Shown here: positions 27,403 to 35,457 of the stretch, piece after piece | Numbering within the stretch: position 1 is the stretch's first letter | Layout of the letters: every line of letters starts with the position of its first letter | DNA from: Clostridium novyi NT | GTDB lineage: Bacteria; Bacillota; Clostridia; Clostridiales; Clostridiaceae | Length of the DNA: 64,000 nucleotides | Reading direction: 5' to 3' | Assembly: GCF_000014125.1 (NCBI RefSeq) | Contig: NC_008593.1 | Span: 744,001-808,000 of the forward strand | Made by a program: the position numbers and the translations under genes | Notes under the pieces: model-generated | What the model was told of the DNA's origin: nothing | Seen by the model: the letters and a program-made list of their open reading frames with translations, nothing else | Database searches by the model: none

Positions 27403-27457
27403 TTTTTTAATTATACTCTTCATGTTTTTTAGTTTATTTAATTGATTTGTTTTAAAA

Positions 27458-28306
27458 TTATATAGAAAGGGTCTTTTGCTTAAAATTCCCTTGAATATCA
27501 TTTACAGACGATACCGTTACAAAAGCATGTGGATCAATATCGTTAACTATATTTTTTAAAGAGTTAAGTTGTATTTTTTGAACAACAACATATATGAATT
27601 TTTTATTTGTATGTGAATAACATCCGTAAGCATCTAAAAGAGTTACACCACGACCAAGTTTAGTTTTTATATCTTCTATTATTGGTTCTGGATTTTCAGA
27701 AATTATTATACATTGTCTTGAAGATGCAATTCCTTCTTGCATGGCATCCATAGTTTTTGATCTTATAAAACTCATAATAATAGCATACATTACAGAACGA
27801 GGACCTAAAGTTAGTCCTACAAAAATGTATACTAAAATATCTTGTGCAAGTAAAATTTTTGTTAGTGGTAATGAATGAAATTTATTTTTTATCATTTTAC
27901 CTGATATATCAAGTCCACCAGTGGAAGCTCCAGCCATAAAAAGTATTGCCATTCCAACTCCCGAAATTACTCCTGTAAAAATTGTAGCTGTTAATAAGTC
28001 GCCTATAGGTTTAAAATGAAAATTTGCATTCATAAAATCTATTATAAATGATGAAGTTGTAACTATAATACCGCTTTTAATAGCAAAACTTCTTCCAAGT
28101 AAACCATATCCAAAAATAAATAAAGGAATGTTTAAACACAATGTTGTGAGACCTATTGGAAGGTTGAATAAATGTTTTAAGCCTAAAGAAATACCAGTAA
28201 TTCCACCTGTACCAATATTGTTAGGAACTAAAAGTACAGAAATATAAAGTGAGTATACAAGACAACCTACTACTAGAAGTCCTATGTCCCTAAATAAATT
28301 TTTCAT
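27458..28306 (-). CDS. YitT-family membrane protein (DUF161 plus DUF2179)
   Basis: A 282-residue protein with about five or six membrane segments in residues 1-195 (GLLVVGCLVYSLYISVLLVP at the start, NNIGTGGITGIS after it) and a cytosolic C-terminal DUF2179 domain of about 80 residues (GVTLLDAYGCYSHTNKKFIY, then DPHAFVTVSSVNDIQG). Function is unproven for the family; transport is often suggested. The ribosome site GAGGAG precedes the ATG. It converges with the ydcF-like gene across the IS. Confidence 0.85.
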   Translation of the reverse strand: MKNLFRDIGLLVVGCLVYSLYISVLLVPNNIGTGGITGISLGLKHLFNLPIGLTTLCLNIPLFIFGYGLLGRSFAIKSGIIVTTSSFIIDFMNANFHFKPIGDLLTATIFTGVISGVGMAILFMAGASTGGLDISGKMIKNKFHSLPLTKILLAQDILVYIFVGLTLGPRSVMYAIIMSFIRSKTMDAMQEGIASSRQCIIISENPEPIIEDIKTKLGRGVTLLDAYGCYSHTNKKFIYVVVQKIQLNSLKNIVNDIDPHAFVTVSSVNDIQGNFKQKTLSI

Positions 28307-28870
28307 AAAAATTCTCCTCTTAAAATATATTTTAGTAATGTGAAATAAATAATTTACTAGTCCTTATTTGCCTTAATAGTAGCATAAATAAAAATAACAC
28401 TCAAAGCGTAATTTTTTATAATTATAGATGTTTTAAGCCTATAGTAGTGAATTGTAAAATTTAGTTGAGTTTTCAAGGTTATTTACCCAAAATGCTCCTA
28501 AATAATGCATTCATGAAATTTAATGAAGGAGAAAATTCATACATTTAAAAATACAAGTGTTTTTCGTTGGTATACCTGGGGTGAATATACAAAGATTTGT
28601 TAAAAATAAATTTACTTAGGTGTAATCTTTCAAAAAAATTCAAATTTAAAGCATAAAAATTAAAAGATTTATAAATTATATAAAAGTCTTTATTTAATTA
28701 TAAAATTGACTTATTCTAATATTTTGTAAATTAATAAAAACTCATTATTTTGTGATATTATGTAATAGAATAAAAATAAATCATTAAATTAATATTAAAG
28801 TGTCATTAAATTCTAAAAATATTAAGTAAAAACAAAGTGAAAAATTTGTCAAAATAAATTGTATATAATC

Positions 28871-28896
28871 TAACACAATTGCTGAAGATTGTGTTA
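28871..28896 (+). promoter_or_regulatory. Operator-like dyad upstream of the rnf operon
   Basis: TAACACAAT and ATTGTGTTA are perfect nine-base arms around an eight-base centre, one base downstream of a TATAAT (28864-28869). The spacing suits a repressor site at the transcription start. It does not match the usual Rex consensus well. Confidence 0.4.
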
Positions 28897-28935
28897 TTAT
28901 ATATTTATTGTTGCATCTAAAGGAAGTTAAAAATA

Positions 28936-28953
28936 CTACATATTAATATGTAG
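28936..28953 (+). promoter_or_regulatory. 18-bp perfect palindrome in the rnf leader, possible attenuator hairpin
   Basis: CTACATATTAATATGTAG is self-complementary and is followed six bases later by T6. It is about 120 bases before rnfC and could be a weak terminator or a protein site. Confidence 0.35.
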
Positions 28954-29072
28954 TTAAATTTTTTAATGTAAGTTTTATTGACTTGTAGAAAAATTTGTTT
29001 CCTGTACAAGTATAAGTTTAAAAATTAATTCACATTTAGTATCATATTTTAAGTAAAGATAGGAGGATTTAT

Positions 29073-30392
29073 ATGGAACTTTTAACTTTTAAAAGAGGTG
29101 TCCATCCACCTCACGGTAAATATCTTACCGAAAATAAAGCCATAGAAGACTTAGAACCAAAAGAACTTTTAGTATTTCCTATGTCTCAACATATAGGAGC
29201 ACCAGCTGAATGTTTAGTTAAAAAAGGAGATAGAGTATTAGTTGGTCAAAAAATAGGTCAAGCTAATGGATTTATCTCTGCAAACATTCATAGTAGTGTA
29301 TCAGGTACAGTTAAAGATGTAAAACCTGTACTTTTAGCTTCAGGCGGAAAATCTCTTGCTGTAATAGTTGAAAATGATGGACAATATGAAGAAATAGAAA
29401 TGCCAAAGCCAAAAGATTACAAAACTATGAGCAAGGAAGAAATAATTGAACTTGTAAAAGAAGCTGGTGTAGTTGGTATGGGAGGCGCTACTTTCCCAAC
29501 TAATGTAAAACTTGCTCCACCACCAGATAAAAAAATTGACGCAATCATAGTAAATGGTGCAGAATGTGAACCTTATTTAACATGTGACCACAGATTAATG
29601 CTTGAGGAAACAAATATGATAGTAGAAGGTTTAAAAATAATTCTACAAATTCATCCACAAGCAAAAGGATATATTGGAGTAGAGGATAACAAGAAAAATG
29701 CTATTGAGGCATTAAAACAAGCTACAAAAGATATACCTAATATAGAAGTTAAAGCATTAAAAACTAAATATCCTCAAGGTGCAGAAAAACAATTAATTTA
29801 TTCTGTAATGAAAAGAGAAGTTCCTTCAGGAAAACTTCCAGCAGATGCAGGATGTATTGTTCAAAACATAAATACTGTAAGAGAAGTATACAATGCAGTT
29901 GTAAATGGAAGACCTACTATATCAAGAGTTGTAACTGTAACAGGTGAAGCTATTAAGAATCCTAAAAACTTAAGAGTAAGATTAGGAATGTCTTATAAAG
30001 AATTAGTAGATGCTTGCGAAGGATTTAAAGAAGAAGCAGTTAAAGTAATATCAGGTGGACCAATGATGGGTATGGCAGTATCTACACTAGAAGTACCTGT
30101 TATAAAAGGATCATCAGGTATACTTTGCTTAACAGAAAAACAAGCAGTATTACCAGAAGAGTCAAGCTGTATTAGATGTGGAAGATGTGTTGAAGCATGT
30201 CCTATGTTCTTAATACCATCAAAACTTGATTCATTAGGAAGAAGAAATGAGTACGAAGAATTTGAAGGAAATAATGGTTTAGATTGTATAGAATGTGGTT
30301 CTTGTACATTTGTATGTCCAGCAAAACGTCATTTAATTCAATCTATACGTACTTCAAAAAGAACAGTACTTTCAAATAAAAGAAAAAAATAA
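29073..30392 (+). CDS. rnfC: Rnf complex subunit C (NADH-binding Fe-S subunit)
   Basis: A 439-residue protein with the RnfC opening FKRGVHPPHGKYLTENKAIE, a glycine-rich NADH/FMN region (AGVVGMGGATFPTNVKL) and two C-terminal 4Fe-4S motifs, CIRCGRCVEACP from Cys366 and CIECGSCTFVCP from Cys405. It forms the peripheral NAD-reactive part of the Rnf ion-translocating ferredoxin:NAD oxidoreductase. It is first in rnfCDGEAB, the usual clostridial order. The ribosome site AGGAGG precedes the ATG. Confidence 0.96.
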   Translation: MELLTFKRGVHPPHGKYLTENKAIEDLEPKELLVFPMSQHIGAPAECLVKKGDRVLVGQKIGQANGFISANIHSSVSGTVKDVKPVLLASGGKSLAVIVENDGQYEEIEMPKPKDYKTMSKEEIIELVKEAGVVGMGGATFPTNVKLAPPPDKKIDAIIVNGAECEPYLTCDHRLMLEETNMIVEGLKIILQIHPQAKGYIGVEDNKKNAIEALKQATKDIPNIEVKALKTKYPQGAEKQLIYSVMKREVPSGKLPADAGCIVQNINTVREVYNAVVNGRPTISRVVTVTGEAIKNPKNLRVRLGMSYKELVDACEGFKEEAVKVISGGPMMGMAVSTLEVPVIKGSSGILCLTEKQAVLPEESSCIRCGRCVEACPMFLIPSKLDSLGRRNEYEEFEGNNGLDCIECGSCTFVCPAKRHLIQSIRTSKRTVLSNKRKK

Positions 30393-30408
30393 ATAAGGAG
30401 TGAATATA

Positions 30409-31362
30409 ATGGCTGAAACAATGTATACAGTATCATCATCTCCTCATATTCGTGACAATAGTTCAGTTCAGTCAATTATGAGAGATGTAATTATTGCATT
30501 ATTACCAGCTACTGTAGCAGGAATATATTTCTTTGGATGGGATGCAGTATGGGTAATCCTTACAGCAGTTATATCTTGTGTTGCTTCAGAATGGGTTTGG
30601 TGTAAAGTTACTAAATCAAACAACACAACAAAAGATTTAAGTGCAGTTGTAACAGGACTTTTACTTGCTTTTAACGTTCCACCATCAATTAAACTTTGGA
30701 TGGTTGTTGTAGGTTCAGTATTTACAATAATAATTGTTAAAGCTTTATTTGGAGGAATAGGACAAAATATTGTCAATCCAGCACTTGCAGGAAGAGCATT
30801 TTTACTTGCTTCTTATCCAGTAGCTATGACAACATGGACAAATCCACTAGATGGAACTACAGGGGCTACACCTCTTGCTATATTAAAAGGTGGAGAAGCA
30901 GCTGGACAACATTTACCTACACTTACACAAGCGTTCTTAGGACAAATTGGTGGATGTATAGGTGAAACATCAGCACTTGCATTACTTATAGGATTTATCT
31001 ATCTTCTATATAGAAGAGTTATAACTTGGCATATACCAGTATTTTATATAGGAACTGTAGCTGTACTTGGAGCTATCTTCGGAAGAGGAGATATGGGTGC
31101 TATGGCTGGTTTATATGAAATAATGGTTGGTGGTGTTATGCTTGGTGGTATATTTATGGCTACTGACTACACAACTTCACCAATGACTAAAAAAGGACAA
31201 ATAATATTTGCTATTGCAGCAGGATGTTTAGCTATGATTATACGTAAATTTGGAGGATATCCAGAAGGATGTTCTTACTCAATTCTTATAATGAATTTAG
31301 CAGTACCTTTAATAGACAAATATGTAAGACCTAGAACCTTTGGAACTGGGGAGGCGAAATAA
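30409..31362 (+). CDS. rnfD: Rnf complex membrane subunit D
   Basis: ATG 30409 is chosen because AAGGAG lies at 30395-30400; an in-frame GTG at 30400 overlaps that site. The 317-residue protein is mostly membrane-embedded (about nine segments). TTGATPLA near residue 164 is the probable threonine site for covalent FMN. It passes electrons and helps couple them to Na+ or H+ movement. Its stop adjoins the rnfG start. Confidence 0.95.
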   Translation: MAETMYTVSSSPHIRDNSSVQSIMRDVIIALLPATVAGIYFFGWDAVWVILTAVISCVASEWVWCKVTKSNNTTKDLSAVVTGLLLAFNVPPSIKLWMVVVGSVFTIIIVKALFGGIGQNIVNPALAGRAFLLASYPVAMTTWTNPLDGTTGATPLAILKGGEAAGQHLPTLTQAFLGQIGGCIGETSALALLIGFIYLLYRRVITWHIPVFYIGTVAVLGAIFGRGDMGAMAGLYEIMVGGVMLGGIFMATDYTTSPMTKKGQIIFAIAAGCLAMIIRKFGGYPEGCSYSILIMNLAVPLIDKYVRPRTFGTGEAK

Positions 31363-31986
31363 ATGGAAAACCAAAATAGCAATAAAGAAACATTAATATT
31401 AGGTTTAAAATTATTAATAATTACTGCCATTGCAGGACTTGTTTTATCATGTGCATATGTAGGAACTAAAAGTCGTATCGACGAGCAAAATGTTAAAGCT
31501 AATAATGAAGCTATGAATCAAGTTTTACCATCAGCAAAAGAATTTGCAAAAATCGCTGCTCAAGAAGTTAAAGAAGGCGAAAAAGTAGATAAAGTTTTAC
31601 CAAAAGAAAATTCTATCATTGAAGTAAATAAGGGTCAAAATGGTAGCGAACTTGCAGGATATGCTATCAAAGTAGAAACAAAAGGTTACGGTGGAAAAAT
31701 TGAAATGATGGTTGGTATTTCAAAAGAAGGAAAACTTGATGGAATAAAAATACTTAACCATAGTGAAACTCCAGGTCTTGGAGCAAAAGCACCAGAACCA
31801 AGTTTTTCAGATCAATACAAAGGAAAAGAAATTAAAACACCGTTAGAAGTAGTTAAAGGAAAAGCATCAAAAGAAAATGATATAGCTGCTATAACAGGAG
31901 CTACTATTACTTCAAAAGCTGTAACTAAAGGTGTTAATGAAGCAGTTGAATATTACAATAAAGAATTGAAGGGAGGTCAAAAATAA
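31363..31986 (+). CDS. rnfG: Rnf complex subunit G (covalent FMN protein)
   Basis: A 207-residue protein with one N-terminal membrane helix (about 13-31) and an extracytoplasmic FMN-binding domain. The attachment motif ITGATITSKAV near residue 177 provides the threonine, and LNHSETPGLGAKA near 126 is the family's second signature. It starts directly after rnfD and overlaps rnfE by one base. Confidence 0.95.
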   Translation: MENQNSNKETLILGLKLLIITAIAGLVLSCAYVGTKSRIDEQNVKANNEAMNQVLPSAKEFAKIAAQEVKEGEKVDKVLPKENSIIEVNKGQNGSELAGYAIKVETKGYGGKIEMMVGISKEGKLDGIKILNHSETPGLGAKAPEPSFSDQYKGKEIKTPLEVVKGKASKENDIAAITGATITSKAVTKGVNEAVEYYNKELKGGQK

Positions 31987-32585
31987 TGAGCACTTTAATG
32001 GAAAGATTAAAGAATGGAATAATTACAGAAAATGTAACATTCGTACAAGTTTTGGCAATGTGTCCTACACTTGCTGTTACATCTAGCTTTAAAAATGGTG
32101 TTGGTATGGGACTTGCATCCACTGTAGTTTTAATGGGAGCAAACTTTGTTATATCATTACTTAGAAATTTTATACCAGATAAAGTACGTATACCTGCATT
32201 TATAGTCGTTATTGCTGGCTTCGTTACATTACTTCAATTCTTATTAGCTGGATTTGTACCAGCGTTAAACAAAGAATTAGGTATATTTATACCTCTTATA
32301 GTTGTTAACTGTGTTATATTAGGACGTGCAGAATCATATGCTTCAAAAAATGGTCCTATAGCTTCTATTTTCGATGGTCTTGGACAAGGACTTGGATTTA
32401 CTCTATCTCTAGGAGTTATTGGTTTTATTAGAGAACTATTGGGATCTGGAAAAATACTAGATGGAATTCATCCAATAACTGTTATGGAAACTCCTACTCT
32501 AATATTTGTTCTTGCACCGGGTGCATTTATTACACTTGGAATCTTAATGGCTATTATGAATCAATATAAAATGAAAAAAAAGTAG
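31986..32585 (+). CDS. rnfE: Rnf complex membrane subunit E
   Basis: A 199-residue hydrophobic protein with about six membrane segments, homologous to RnfA (paired NCVILGRAESYA here, NCAILGAVI in RnfA). RnfA and RnfE form an inverted pair thought to hold an iron-sulphur centre within the membrane. Its start overlaps the rnfG stop (TAATG), giving coupled translation. Confidence 0.95.
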   Translation: MSTLMERLKNGIITENVTFVQVLAMCPTLAVTSSFKNGVGMGLASTVVLMGANFVISLLRNFIPDKVRIPAFIVVIAGFVTLLQFLLAGFVPALNKELGIFIPLIVVNCVILGRAESYASKNGPIASIFDGLGQGLGFTLSLGVIGFIRELLGSGKILDGIHPITVMETPTLIFVLAPGAFITLGILMAIMNQYKMKKK

Positions 32586-32614
32586 AAGAAATAGGAAAGA
32601 AGGGTGAATAGATA

Positions 32615-33190
32615 ATGGGTATATTTACGTTAATAGTATCTGCTTTATTAGTAAATAACATGGTACTTGCTAAGTTTCTAGGTATCTGTGCTTTCCTTGG
32701 AGTTTCTAAAAAAGTTGAAACTGCAAAAGGTATGGGTATGGCAGTTACTTTCGTTATGGCGTTAGCATCAGTTATATCTTATATAGTTTTCAAATTTATA
32801 CTTGTTCCATTAAAGATTGAATATATGTATACTATAGCATTTATATTAGTTATAGCAGCATTAGTTCAATTTGTTGAAATGGTACTTAAAAAGACTATGC
32901 CAGAACTTTATAAAGCACTTGGTATATTCTTACCACTTATAACTACAAACTGTGCAATTCTAGGTGCAGTTATCATAAACATGAATGAACATTATAACTT
33001 ACTTTATTCATTAATATTTGGTGTTGTTTCAGGTCTTGGTTGGATGCTTGCAATAGTTTTACTTGCAGGTATTAGAGAAAGAATGGAAGCAAACGACAAA
33101 ATGCCAGAAGCGGTAAAAGGACTACCAGCATCATTAATCACAGCAGGATTAATGGCAATTGCGTTCCTTGGCTTCTCAGGCCTAGTATAA
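32615..33190 (+). CDS. rnfA: Rnf complex membrane subunit A
   Basis: A 191-residue protein with six membrane segments. The motifs LVNNMVLAKFLGICAFLGVS near the start and TTNCAILGAVI near residue 110 are characteristic, and the cysteines fit the A/E intramembrane cluster. It lies 29 bases after rnfE and ten before rnfB, with its own AAGAAGGGTG ribosome site. Confidence 0.95.
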   Translation: MGIFTLIVSALLVNNMVLAKFLGICAFLGVSKKVETAKGMGMAVTFVMALASVISYIVFKFILVPLKIEYMYTIAFILVIAALVQFVEMVLKKTMPELYKALGIFLPLITTNCAILGAVIINMNEHYNLLYSLIFGVVSGLGWMLAIVLLAGIRERMEANDKMPEAVKGLPASLITAGLMAIAFLGFSGLV

Positions 33191-33203
33191 GGAGGGGTCT
33201 TTG

Positions 33204-34088
33204 ATGAAAGAAATATTATTTCCTGTACTTAGCTTAGGTGGACTTGGACTTTTATTCGGTTTAATATTAGGTTATGCATCTAAAAAATTTGCAGTAGCTG
33301 TTGACCCAAAAGTTCCTCTAATTAGAGAATGTCTTCCAGGAGCAAATTGCGGTGGTTGTGGATTTGCTGGATGTGATGCTTATTCAGAAGCTGTTGCTAA
33401 TGGATCAGCACCTCCAAATTGTTGTCCAATAGGGGGAGCCCCTGTTGCAGCTAAAATTGGATCAGTTTTAGGTATAGAAGTAGATTCTTCAGAACCTAAA
33501 GTAGCTTATGTTAAATGTCAAGGTACTTGCGAAAAAGCTAAAGAAAAGTACAATTATTATGGATTAAAAGACTGTAGAGAAGCTATGAACGTTCCAGGAG
33601 CTGGATCAAAAGCTTGTAGCTTTGGATGTCTTGGATACGGTAGCTGTGTTAGCGCATGTAAATTTGATGCTATTGAAATAGTTGATGGAATTGCAAAAGT
33701 TAACAAGGACAACTGTGTTGCTTGTGGAGCTTGTGTATCTACATGTCCTAAAAATATAATAGAATTAGTACCTAAGAAACAATTAGTAATAGTATCATGT
33801 AATTCTCATGATAGAGGATTAGATGTTAAAAATATTTGTTCTACAGGATGTATAGGATGTGGACTTTGTGCTAAAGCATGTCCAAAAGAAGCAATTACTA
33901 TGGAAAATAACTTACCAGTAATTGACTATAGTAAGTGTGTAAATTGTGGATTATGCGCTATGAAATGTCCTACAAAAGCTATACAAAACTTCCGTAAACC
34001 AGTAAAAAAAGCAGCACCAGTAGTTAAGAAGGAAGAACCTAAGAAAGAAGAAACTAAATCTGAAGAAGTAAAATCAGAAGAAAACTAA
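33204..34088 (+). CDS. rnfB: Rnf complex subunit B (multi-cluster ferredoxin-like subunit)
   Basis: ATG 33204 follows AAGGAGGGG; TTG 33201 in frame is less likely. The 294-residue protein has an N-terminal membrane helix and the RnfB signature CLPGANCGGCGFAGCDAY. It then has several 4Fe-4S motifs (CVACGACVSTCP, CIGCGLCAKACP, CVNCGLCAMKCP). It accepts electrons from ferredoxin. A Lys/Glu-rich tail (EEPKKEETKSEEVKSEE) ends the protein. A strong terminator follows. Confidence 0.96.
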   Translation: MKEILFPVLSLGGLGLLFGLILGYASKKFAVAVDPKVPLIRECLPGANCGGCGFAGCDAYSEAVANGSAPPNCCPIGGAPVAAKIGSVLGIEVDSSEPKVAYVKCQGTCEKAKEKYNYYGLKDCREAMNVPGAGSKACSFGCLGYGSCVSACKFDAIEIVDGIAKVNKDNCVACGACVSTCPKNIIELVPKKQLVIVSCNSHDRGLDVKNICSTGCIGCGLCAKACPKEAITMENNLPVIDYSKCVNCGLCAMKCPTKAIQNFRKPVKKAAPVVKKEEPKKEETKSEEVKSEEN

Positions 34089-34092
34089 TATG

Positions 34093-34136
34093 CTATAAAA
34101 AATACTCTCCTTTATTTAGGAGAGTATTTTTTATAG
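34093..34136. terminator. Bidirectional terminator of the rnf operon
   Basis: A 19-bp perfect stem (core ATACTCTCCT and AGGAGAGTAT) has a six-base loop and A-rich and T-rich flanks on both sides. It also lies downstream of the convergent minus-strand gene ending at 34209. Confidence 0.92.
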
Positions 34137-34208
34137 ATTGTTTAAGAGCCTACAGCTATTTTTTATTATTTATCTAAATAAAAAACATACAAAATATATA
34201 ATTTAAGA

Positions 34209-34973
34209 TTATTTTAATTTTGCAGCTATTTGAATTGCATTTTGATGTTGAGGGTCTTTTCTACCATCCATATGTCTTGTGCTATTTAAAAAGTGAATAT
34301 CGAAATGACCATCCATATCATTGTTTTTAATAACATCTAGATTTGCACCAGTACCATAGCCACCAGAACGGTTATCAACTGTCACAAATGCAGGTTTGTT
34401 ATCAAGTCCAGCGTGAGGCATAGCGCTCATAGATGCAGCTAAGTATCTACCGTTAACTTCAACTATAACAGGACGTCGTGTCCAAGAAAATCCGTTCCAA
34501 ATTTCTTTTATGATTTTAGTATCTTCTTTGGTTAAAGCTTCTGTATCAGCGTGATTATCACCCATAGTTCTTTGCACATTAAAGCTCTTATGAGTATAAA
34601 CATCTGTAACCTTAGCCTTTGAATCTCTTTTAAATATATTCTTAGCAGTATTCCAATCTAAAAGTTCTATTTTTTTAGATGCTTTTTGTTTCTTTTGATT
34701 TTTAATGTATTCATTGTAAAAGTCGGTATTATAAGAAAGTGATCCTCTAGAATATCTTATGTTATTATAATTATTAGCAACTCTTTTGTTTTTACCTTTT
34801 GTAGCATTTTGTACTATTTTATTTAAATTTGCTGTGTTGCCTTTGTAGTTTTCATATTCTAATGTTGATACTGAACTTTTTTTATTATATTTTTCAATAT
34901 ACAAAAATGAACAAGCTATGCTACATAGTATAATTAAAAATACAATAATAAAGTTTTTAAAAATTTTATTCAT
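34209..34973 (-). CDS. Membrane-anchored extracellular protein with an uncharacterised His/Asp-rich domain
   Basis: A 254-residue protein with an N-terminal membrane anchor or lipoprotein-like signal (about 6-24, with a Cys at 17 and 21), a basic linker and a C-terminal domain from about residue 104. The domain contains VTDVYTHKSFNVQRTMGDNH, TRRPVIVEVNGRYLAASMSA and DMDGHFDIHFLNSTRH. I have seen this domain next to peptidoglycan-binding modules in other Firmicutes, but no activity is established that I can name. Several His and Asp residues could bind a metal. The ribosome site GAGGAG precedes the ATG, and the gene stands alone. Confidence 0.65.
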   Translation of the reverse strand: MNKIFKNFIIVFLIILCSIACSFLYIEKYNKKSSVSTLEYENYKGNTANLNKIVQNATKGKNKRVANNYNNIRYSRGSLSYNTDFYNEYIKNQKKQKASKKIELLDWNTAKNIFKRDSKAKVTDVYTHKSFNVQRTMGDNHADTEALTKEDTKIIKEIWNGFSWTRRPVIVEVNGRYLAASMSAMPHAGLDNKPAFVTVDNRSGGYGTGANLDVIKNNDMDGHFDIHFLNSTRHMDGRKDPQHQNAIQIAAKLK

Positions 34974-35346
34974 ATAAATCTCCTCTCATGACCATTAAAT
35001 ACTATTATAAAAAAGATAAATGATCATTACTAGTGTCAATAATTACATATGTATATTATAATAATCAATTTAAATAATTTTATTCTTAATTAGAATAAAT
35101 ATGAATCAATTTATAAAAAGTTTAATAAAATTTAATAAATGAACAATAGATAAATTCATAACATATTATGTAATTAGGGATATTAAAATATAAATATTAT
35201 GTAGAATAATATACTAGTGTTTACAAATTATTGTACAACGTATATAATAGAAACTATACTAAACTTAGTTTAAATTTTATAAAGTCTCTTTACTAGTATT
35301 AGCAAGGGGATTTTTTTATTTTATGGAAATTTAGGAGGTGGTAGTT
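34974..35346. other. Intergenic region carrying the mgtE promoter and 5' leader
   Basis: The first 240 bases are AT-rich without visible genes. A strong promoter lies at 35220-35248. Its transcript begins near 35255 and includes a possible weak terminator (AAAGTCTCTT at 35281 with AGGGGA at 35305-35310, G-U rich, then T7) before the small ORF at 35347. No M-box (Mg2+ riboswitch) signature is visible. Confidence 0.55.
35220..35248 (+). promoter_or_regulatory. Promoter of the mgtE leader transcript
   Basis: TTTACA (35220-35225) and TATAAT (35243-35248) are separated by exactly 17 bases. Confidence 0.8.
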
Positions 35347-35436
35347 ATGGAATCAAGTCCTGTGCCCGAACAGTATGTACAGAAATTAAATAAGAGTATA
35401 AGAACTATAGCTATCACATTTAGTTGTAGTTCTTAA
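35347..35436 (+). CDS. 29-residue leader peptide upstream of mgtE
   Basis: ATG 35347 has an ideal ribosome site, AGGAGGTG at 35333-35340, spacing six. The peptide begins MESSPVPEQYVQKL and ends ITFSCSS. Acidic residues and prolines at positions 2, 5, 7 and 8 resemble the E/D-P-rich start of MgtL, the Mg2+-sensing leader peptide of enterobacterial mgtA. The stop codon lies inside a strong stem-loop that competes with a second hairpin covering the mgtE ribosome site. Reading it as a regulatory peptide is inference; the ORF and its ribosome site are seen directly. It could instead be a small functional protein. Confidence 0.65.
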   Translation: MESSPVPEQYVQKLNKSIRTIAITFSCSS

Positions 35437-35455
35437 AGTTATAAGGAGGGCTACA
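35399..35455 (+). promoter_or_regulatory. Mutually exclusive hairpins controlling the mgtE ribosome binding site
   Basis: Hairpin A: TAAGAACTATAGCTA (35399-35413) pairs with TAGTTGTAGTTCTTA (35421-35435), 15 pairs with two G-U. Hairpin B: TGTAGTTCTT (35425-35434) pairs with GAGGGCTACA (35446-35455), ten pairs with three G-U, and covers the mgtE Shine-Dalgarno GGAGGG. They share 35425-35434, so only one can form. Hairpin A lies inside the last third of the leader-peptide ORF. Confidence 0.6.
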
Positions 35456-35457
35456 CT

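Larger units (their letters stand above)
28307..29072. other. 766-base intergenic region between yitT and rnfC
   Basis: This is very AT-rich with no convincing ORF. The half nearer rnfC holds a -10-like TATAAT at 28864 and three dyads (28871-28896, 28936-28953, 28981-29011), suggesting a structured rnf leader of about 200 bases. The yitT-proximal half shows only short AT-rich repeats that I cannot interpret. Confidence 0.45.

Noticed and set aside
28490..28550. Tiny ORF MKFNEGENSYI in the yitT-rnfC gap
   Set aside because: Eleven codons with no ribosome site and no conservation evidence.
30468..30776. 102-codon minus-strand open frame inside rnfD
   Set aside because: Antisense to rnfD, without ribosome site or recognisable motif.
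34974..35346. M-box Mg2+ riboswitch before mgtE
   Set aside because: The conserved GGTGAGGCTCC-type core and following helices are absent.
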